This document shows positions 60,270 through 64,000 of a DNA stretch of 64,000 bases, piece after piece. The stretch spans positions 206,934 through 270,933 of the forward strand of contig NZ_DIIM01000021.1 of assembly GCF_002420705.1 (NCBI RefSeq). Direction: 5' to 3'. The first letter of the stretch is position 1. Each line of letters opens with the position of its first letter. The notes below the pieces were generated by a model. The model was not told where the DNA came from. It saw only the letters and a program-made list of their open reading frames with translations, and searched no databases. The position numbers were made by a program, and so were the translations under genes. The stretch comes from Sphingobacterium sp. UBA5670 (GTDB lineage: Bacteria > Bacteroidota > Bacteroidia > Sphingobacteriales > Sphingobacteriaceae).

Positions 60270-60830
60270 TTATTTTTTAGGAGCCTTTGGAGCTACTGTC
60301 AAAAACATGCGTTTACCTTCCAATTTTGGTAAAAGCTCGACTTTTCCATAATCTTCTAAGGCCTGAGCGAAGCGTAACAACAAGATTTCACCTTGATCCT
60401 TGTGTACAATAGCGCGACCTTTAAAGTGTACGTAAGCACGAACTTTCTCTCCGCTTTCAAGAAATTTAATTGCATGTTTCAATTTGAACTCAAAATCATG
60501 CTCACCAGAGTTAGGTCCGAAACGGATTTCTTTTATAACAGTCTGTTTTGCATTAGCTTTGATTTCCTTTTGTTTCTTCTTCTGTTCGTAAACAAACTTA
60601 CTGTAGTCGATAATCTTACAAACCGGCGGTACAGCATTTGGCGAAATCTCCACTAAATCAAGTTCCAACTCATCAGCCAACTCTAACGCTTTGCGTGTAG
60701 GGAAAACTCCTTGTTCCACATTATCGCCTACCAAGCGTACCTCAGGTACCTTGATTAATTCATTAATGCGGTGATCTGGTTCTTTCTTTCTCATTGGTGG
60801 TCTTGGACCACCGGGTCTTTTTAATGCCAA
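60270..60830 (-). CDS. infC: Translation initiation factor IF-3
   Basis: 186 residues from a TTG start at 60830, 11 bases after the thrS stop. N-terminal IF3 domain HRINELIKVPEVRLVGDNVEQGVF, linker, and C-terminal domain with IDYSKFVYEQKKKQKE and KEIRFGPNSGEHDFEFKLKH. An ATG alternative exists at 60794, but the intervening LKRPGGPRPPMRKKEP sequence is conserved in relatives, which favours the TTG. IF-3 rejects non-AUG starts, and a non-AUG infC start is the known basis of its autoregulation in E. coli. Confidence 0.94.
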   Translation of the reverse strand: MALKRPGGPRPPMRKKEPDHRINELIKVPEVRLVGDNVEQGVFPTRKALELADELELDLVEISPNAVPPVCKIIDYSKFVYEQKKKQKEIKANAKQTVIKEIRFGPNSGEHDFEFKLKHAIKFLESGEKVRAYVHFKGRAIVHKDQGEILLLRFAQALEDYGKVELLPKLEGKRMFLTVAPKAPKK

Positions 60831-60841
60831 ATGTTTAAAAA

Positions 60842-62767
60842 TTAAACGGTTATTTCCTTAATTAATATATCTCTAAATGCATCAGCAGTCATAGTTCCTA
60901 ATTCCACTGAGCCATGTTTACGTACAGAAACTGTGCCATTTTCCACCTCTTTTTCCCCTACAATCAACATATAAGGAAGCTTTTTCACTTCGGCGTCTCT
61001 GATTTTTCTGCCCACTTTCTCGTCACGTAAGTCTATCAGTCCGCGAATATCGGAATTATTTAGCGAATTCAAAACATTTTGAGCATATTCTTCATATTTT
61101 TCTGACACTGGCAAGACGATAAATTGCTCAGGAGCAAGCCATAATGGAAATTGTCCGGCACAATGTTCGATCAATACAGCTACAAAACGTTCCAAAGATC
61201 CGAAAGGTGCACGATGAATCATCACAGGGCGATGTTTCATATTATCACTTCCTGTATATTCCAACTCAAAGCGCTCTGGCAAATTGTAGTCAACCTGTAT
61301 AGTCCCCAGCTGCCATTTACGACCCAAAGCGTCTTTTACCATAAAATCCAGTTTCGGACCATAGAAAGCTGCTTCACCATACTCCACTACCGTTGGCAGA
61401 CCTTTTTCTTCCGCGGCTTCAATAATTGCCGATTCAGCTAAAGCCCAGTTTTCGTCAGTACCGATATACTTCGTACGGTTCTCAGGATCACGCAACGATA
61501 CTTGTGCTGTATAATCATTAAAGCCCAAAGCCCCAAAAACATAAAGGACTAAGTCAATTACCTTTTTGAATTCATCTTTGACCTGATCAGGACGGCAAAA
61601 TAAATGCGCATCATCCTGTGTAAATCCACGCACCCTAGTCAAGCCGTGAAGCTCTCCAGATTGTTCATAACGATATACAGTACCGAACTCAGCAAACCGA
61701 ACAGGCAAATCCTTATACGAACGTGGTTTTACTTTATAAATTTCGCAATGATGTGGACAATTCATTGGTTTCAACAAAAACTCTTCGCCTTCAATAGGAG
61801 TTTTTATTGGCTGAAATGAATCTGCGCCATATTTTTCATAGTGTCCCGAAGTTACATACAATTGCTTATGTCCAATATGTGGAGTAACCACCGGTTCATA
61901 ACCAGAATTTAATTGTGCTTTTTGCAAAAAGTCTATTAGCTTCTGACGCAATGCAGCGCCTTTCGGCAACCAAAGAGGCAGACCGGCTCCAACTTTCTCT
62001 GAAAAAGCAAAAAGCTCAAGTTCTTTACCAAGTTTACGGTGATCACGTTTTTTAGCCTCTTCTATAAATTTCAAATATTCTGTAAGCTCCGAAGCTTTTG
62101 GGAAAGTAACCCCATAAATACGTGTCAATTGTTTACGGGACTCATCACCTCTCCAATACGCTCCTGCAACATTAGTCAATTTGATAGCTTTGATAAACCC
62201 AGTATTTGGAATATGGGGACCACGGCATAAATCTGTAAAATCTCCCTGTGTATAGAAAGTGATCTTTCCATCTTCCAGATCCTTAATCAAATCAAGTTTA
62301 TACTCATCGCCTTTCTCTGTGAAATAAGCTAAAGCATCGGACTTCGAAACAGCTTTACGCTCAAATGTTTCCTTCCGTTTAGCTAGCTCCAGCATCTTAT
62401 CTTCGATCGCTTTAAAATCGTCGGAAGAAAATTCACGATCACCAAAATCCACATCGTAATAAAATCCGGTTTCAATCGCAGGACCTATACCAAACTTAAT
62501 TCCAGGGTACAATGTTTCTAACGCTTCGGCCAACAAGTGTGCCGAAGAATGCCAAAAAGTAGACTTACCTTTTGTATCATTCCATGTGAGTAGCTTTACA
62601 GTAGCGTCGTTTTCAATAGCACGGGCAGAGTCCCATACTTCACCATTTACTTCTGCAGCAAGCACATTTCTTGCAAGTCCCTCTGAGATCGACAACGCAA
62701 TCTCGGCAGCAGTGATTCCTTTTTGATAATCTCTTACGGAACCATCCGGTAGTGTAATTTTAATCAT
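60842..62767 (-). CDS. thrS: Threonyl-tRNA synthetase
   Basis: 641 residues, class II synthetase. TGS domain (about 1-60); editing domain with His73-x-x-x-His77 in HSSAHLLAEAL, then TDLCRGPHIP; catalytic core with LPLWLPKGAAL (motif 1 region), MNCPHHCEIY with the zinc Cys, RFAEFGTVYRYEQSGE (motif 2) and APFGSLERFVAVLIEH (motif 3), and a C-terminal anticodon-binding domain (VLPVSEKYEEYA). First gene of the thrS-infC-rpmI-rplT operon. A TAAATTTG box (62874-62867, minus strand) about 100 bases upstream may be its promoter. Confidence 0.97.
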   Translation of the reverse strand: MIKITLPDGSVRDYQKGITAAEIALSISEGLARNVLAAEVNGEVWDSARAIENDATVKLLTWNDTKGKSTFWHSSAHLLAEALETLYPGIKFGIGPAIETGFYYDVDFGDREFSSDDFKAIEDKMLELAKRKETFERKAVSKSDALAYFTEKGDEYKLDLIKDLEDGKITFYTQGDFTDLCRGPHIPNTGFIKAIKLTNVAGAYWRGDESRKQLTRIYGVTFPKASELTEYLKFIEEAKKRDHRKLGKELELFAFSEKVGAGLPLWLPKGAALRQKLIDFLQKAQLNSGYEPVVTPHIGHKQLYVTSGHYEKYGADSFQPIKTPIEGEEFLLKPMNCPHHCEIYKVKPRSYKDLPVRFAEFGTVYRYEQSGELHGLTRVRGFTQDDAHLFCRPDQVKDEFKKVIDLVLYVFGALGFNDYTAQVSLRDPENRTKYIGTDENWALAESAIIEAAEEKGLPTVVEYGEAAFYGPKLDFMVKDALGRKWQLGTIQVDYNLPERFELEYTGSDNMKHRPVMIHRAPFGSLERFVAVLIEHCAGQFPLWLAPEQFIVLPVSEKYEEYAQNVLNSLNNSDIRGLIDLRDEKVGRKIRDAEVKKLPYMLIVGEKEVENGTVSVRKHGSVELGTMTADAFRDILIKEITV

Positions 62768-63334
62768 TTACAACTATGATCATTAAATTGTTAAAAAATA
62801 GAAAACATAAAACAACATGTACAATTATGTTATCACACTCATGCTTTCAATAAAAAAATTGTGACACAAATTTAGTAAAAATTCTAATAAAATCATAGGT
62901 TGTGGGTTATTAATGGCATTACTAACCAATTTCCCCACTGTCCACATAACAGATCCCAGATTTCATAAACTATACCGCACTTTACATGTTCATTACCATT
63001 TAAAAAACGAGCAAAAATTGGACCTTACCGTTCAAAAAATATTCTCTACCCTAATGACCATATTAACAATTGATTATTATTGAATTTTAAATTAACAAGG
63101 TATTTACAGGGATATAAAAGATGTTACCTCGTTGTTAATATAGAGAATAGTATAGCCCTGGTCATATAAAGGGAATAAACCTACGCTTTTTAGCAAGAAT
63201 AAGCTATAACAAAGCACTCAAACAGGTTATATGAGCCATTATAATAAATAATGACATGACTACTACTTAAAAGCCTGGATACAAATTGAGCTTCTCATTA
63301 ATATTTGCTACCTTTGCAGACTGAAATTTTAACT
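62768..63334. other. Divergent thrS-queE intergenic region
   Basis: 567 bases, AT-rich, no gene. It contains the thrS leader (with a minus-strand TAAATTTG box at 62867-62874) and a cluster of nested inverted repeats at 63040-63149: TATTCTCTA with TAGAGAATA and ATATTAACAA with TTGTTAATAT. Confidence 0.5.
63286..63316 (+). promoter_or_regulatory. queE promoter
   Basis: TTG (63286-63288), 20 bases, then TACCTTTG (63309-63316). Start near 63322, leader of about 13 bases to the ATG at 63335. Confidence 0.65.
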
Positions 63335-63958
63335 ATGTCAAATCAAGTACCAGAAGACGGAACACTATTACCCTTAATGGAAGAATTTTACACTATTCAG
63401 GGAGAGGGCTACCACACCGGGACTGCTGCTTATTTCATACGATTGGGTGGTTGCGATGTGGGCTGCCACTGGTGCGATGTAAAAGAAAGCTGGGATGCAT
63501 CTATCCATCCCCTTACCACAGCAGATTCTATTATTGAAAATGCAAAGAAATATCCGGCAAAAACAGTTGTCATTACAGGGGGAGAACCTCTTATTTATAA
63601 TTTAGATTACCTCACGAAGGGCCTGCATCAAGCTGGCATTAAAACATTTATAGAAACATCTGGTGCCTATCCTTTAAGTGGTGAATGGGATTGGATATGC
63701 TTATCTCCCAAAAAATTCAAAGCACCACGCAAAGATGTATTAGCTGCTGCTGGTGAACTCAAAGTTATCGTCTTCAATAAAAGTGATTTCGCTTGGGGAG
63801 AAGAATACGCACGACTCGTTGGATCAAACTGCAGATTATACCTTCAACCTGAATGGTCAAAATCTAAAGAAATGACTCCTTCTATTATCGATTATGTAAA
63901 AGAAAACCCTAAGTGGGATATTTCTCTACAAACACATAAGTTCTTGAACATTCCTTGA
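63335..63958 (+). CDS. queE: 7-carboxy-7-deazaguanine synthase (radical SAM)
   Basis: 207 residues from the ATG at 63335; a TTG at 63305 would start before the promoter box. The radical-SAM cluster motif is compact: RLGGCDVGCHWCD with Cys40, Cys44 and Cys47 (C-x3-C-x2-C, typical of QueE). Other marks: EEFYTIQGEGYHTG, VVITGGEPLIYN, ETSGAYPL and LSPKKFKAPRKDVLAAA, and LYLQPEW. It makes the 7-deazaguanine precursor of queuosine from 6-carboxytetrahydropterin. The window ends 42 bases later without the rest of a queuosine operon. Confidence 0.94.
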   Translation: MSNQVPEDGTLLPLMEEFYTIQGEGYHTGTAAYFIRLGGCDVGCHWCDVKESWDASIHPLTTADSIIENAKKYPAKTVVITGGEPLIYNLDYLTKGLHQAGIKTFIETSGAYPLSGEWDWICLSPKKFKAPRKDVLAAAGELKVIVFNKSDFAWGEEYARLVGSNCRLYLQPEWSKSKEMTPSIIDYVKENPKWDISLQTHKFLNIP

Positions 63959-64000
63959 TATTGCAAATGGAAAGGCAAGTATCAAAAAAATGCCTTCGAT

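Noticed and set aside
62768..63334. PreQ1 riboswitch before queE
   Set aside because: I could not fit the known preQ1 classes to the leader, and the promoter box leaves a leader of only about 13 bases.
1..64000. CRISPR arrays, insertion sequences, tRNA or rRNA genes
   Set aside because: No regularly spaced repeats, transposase-like frames or RNA signatures were found on reading both strands.

Overview
The window reads as chromosomal core and semi-core DNA of a Sphingobacteriaceae member of the Bacteroidota, most likely Sphingobacterium. Reasons: gene content (DUF1573, DUF3078, DUF3098, DUF4846, long NusB, RemB-like protein, CSD proteins with a lysine-rich N-terminus, GH125 and GH130 enzymes), moderate-to-low GC, few Shine-Dalgarno sequences, and repeated promoter boxes of the Bacteroidota form TAnnTTTG, several with a TTG about 18-23 bases upstream. 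I see no rRNA, tRNA, insertion sequence, prophage or CRISPR array. About 60 protein genes are called, including three small ones (48, 58 and a doubtful 38-44 residues). Several start codons were moved to sites that fit their neighbours. LAYOUT: 1-2.6 kb is a leftward set (leucine-dehydrogenase-like, NusB, DUF1573). 2.8-5.0 kb has an ABC exporter and a DUF4870 protein. 5.1-10.5 kb is a leftward cassette (GntP permease, RidA, D-serine dehydratase/D-threonine aldolase-like PLP enzyme, M19 dipeptidase) that reads as a D-amino-acid, probably D-serine, catabolic unit, followed by a nucleoside-type MFS transporter. 10.7-18.9 kb has PepD, a GH130 enzyme convergent with and overlapping a GT4 protein, an acetyltransferase, a GNAT protein and a fused NAD(P)HX repair enzyme. 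19.1-22.5 kb encodes one 1140-residue GH18-CE4-GT2 protein. 23.6-25.5 kb is a nitric-oxide module: flavohaemoglobin behind an inverted-repeat operator, then an Rrf2 regulator with three cysteines. 25.5-29.7 kb is gene-poor. 29.7-36.5 kb holds leuS and the ftsX-DUF3098-uppP-truB-ribF run. 36.5-45.6 kb mixes aroQ, a RemB-like outer-membrane protein, GH125, murI, a PQQ sugar dehydrogenase, rlmH and DUF3078. 45.8-54.4 kb has dnaB, menG/ubiE, an SDR, YqeY, ElaA, DUF423, a ClC transporter, MgtE and PepE. 54.4-59.3 kb has an SPFH/ribbon-helix-helix pair, a DNA glycosylase, purM, rimB-rimK and DUF3060. 59.5-62.8 kb is the thrS-infC-rpmI-rplT operon and the window closes with queE. WORKING TOGETHER: the most coherent units are the D-serine cassette (import, dehydration to 2-aminoacrylate, RidA clearance), the hmp-Rrf2 nitric-oxide module, the RimK ligase with a RimB-type peptidase (ribosomal protein S6 polyglutamate tails), and the translation operon, in which infC starts with TTG. 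No wholly new system is proven. The strongest leads are the D-serine cassette, the GH18-CE4-GT2 synthase, an 18-bp hairpin that covers the murI start codon, the SPFH/RHH operon, and a 48-residue membrane peptide behind rlmH.
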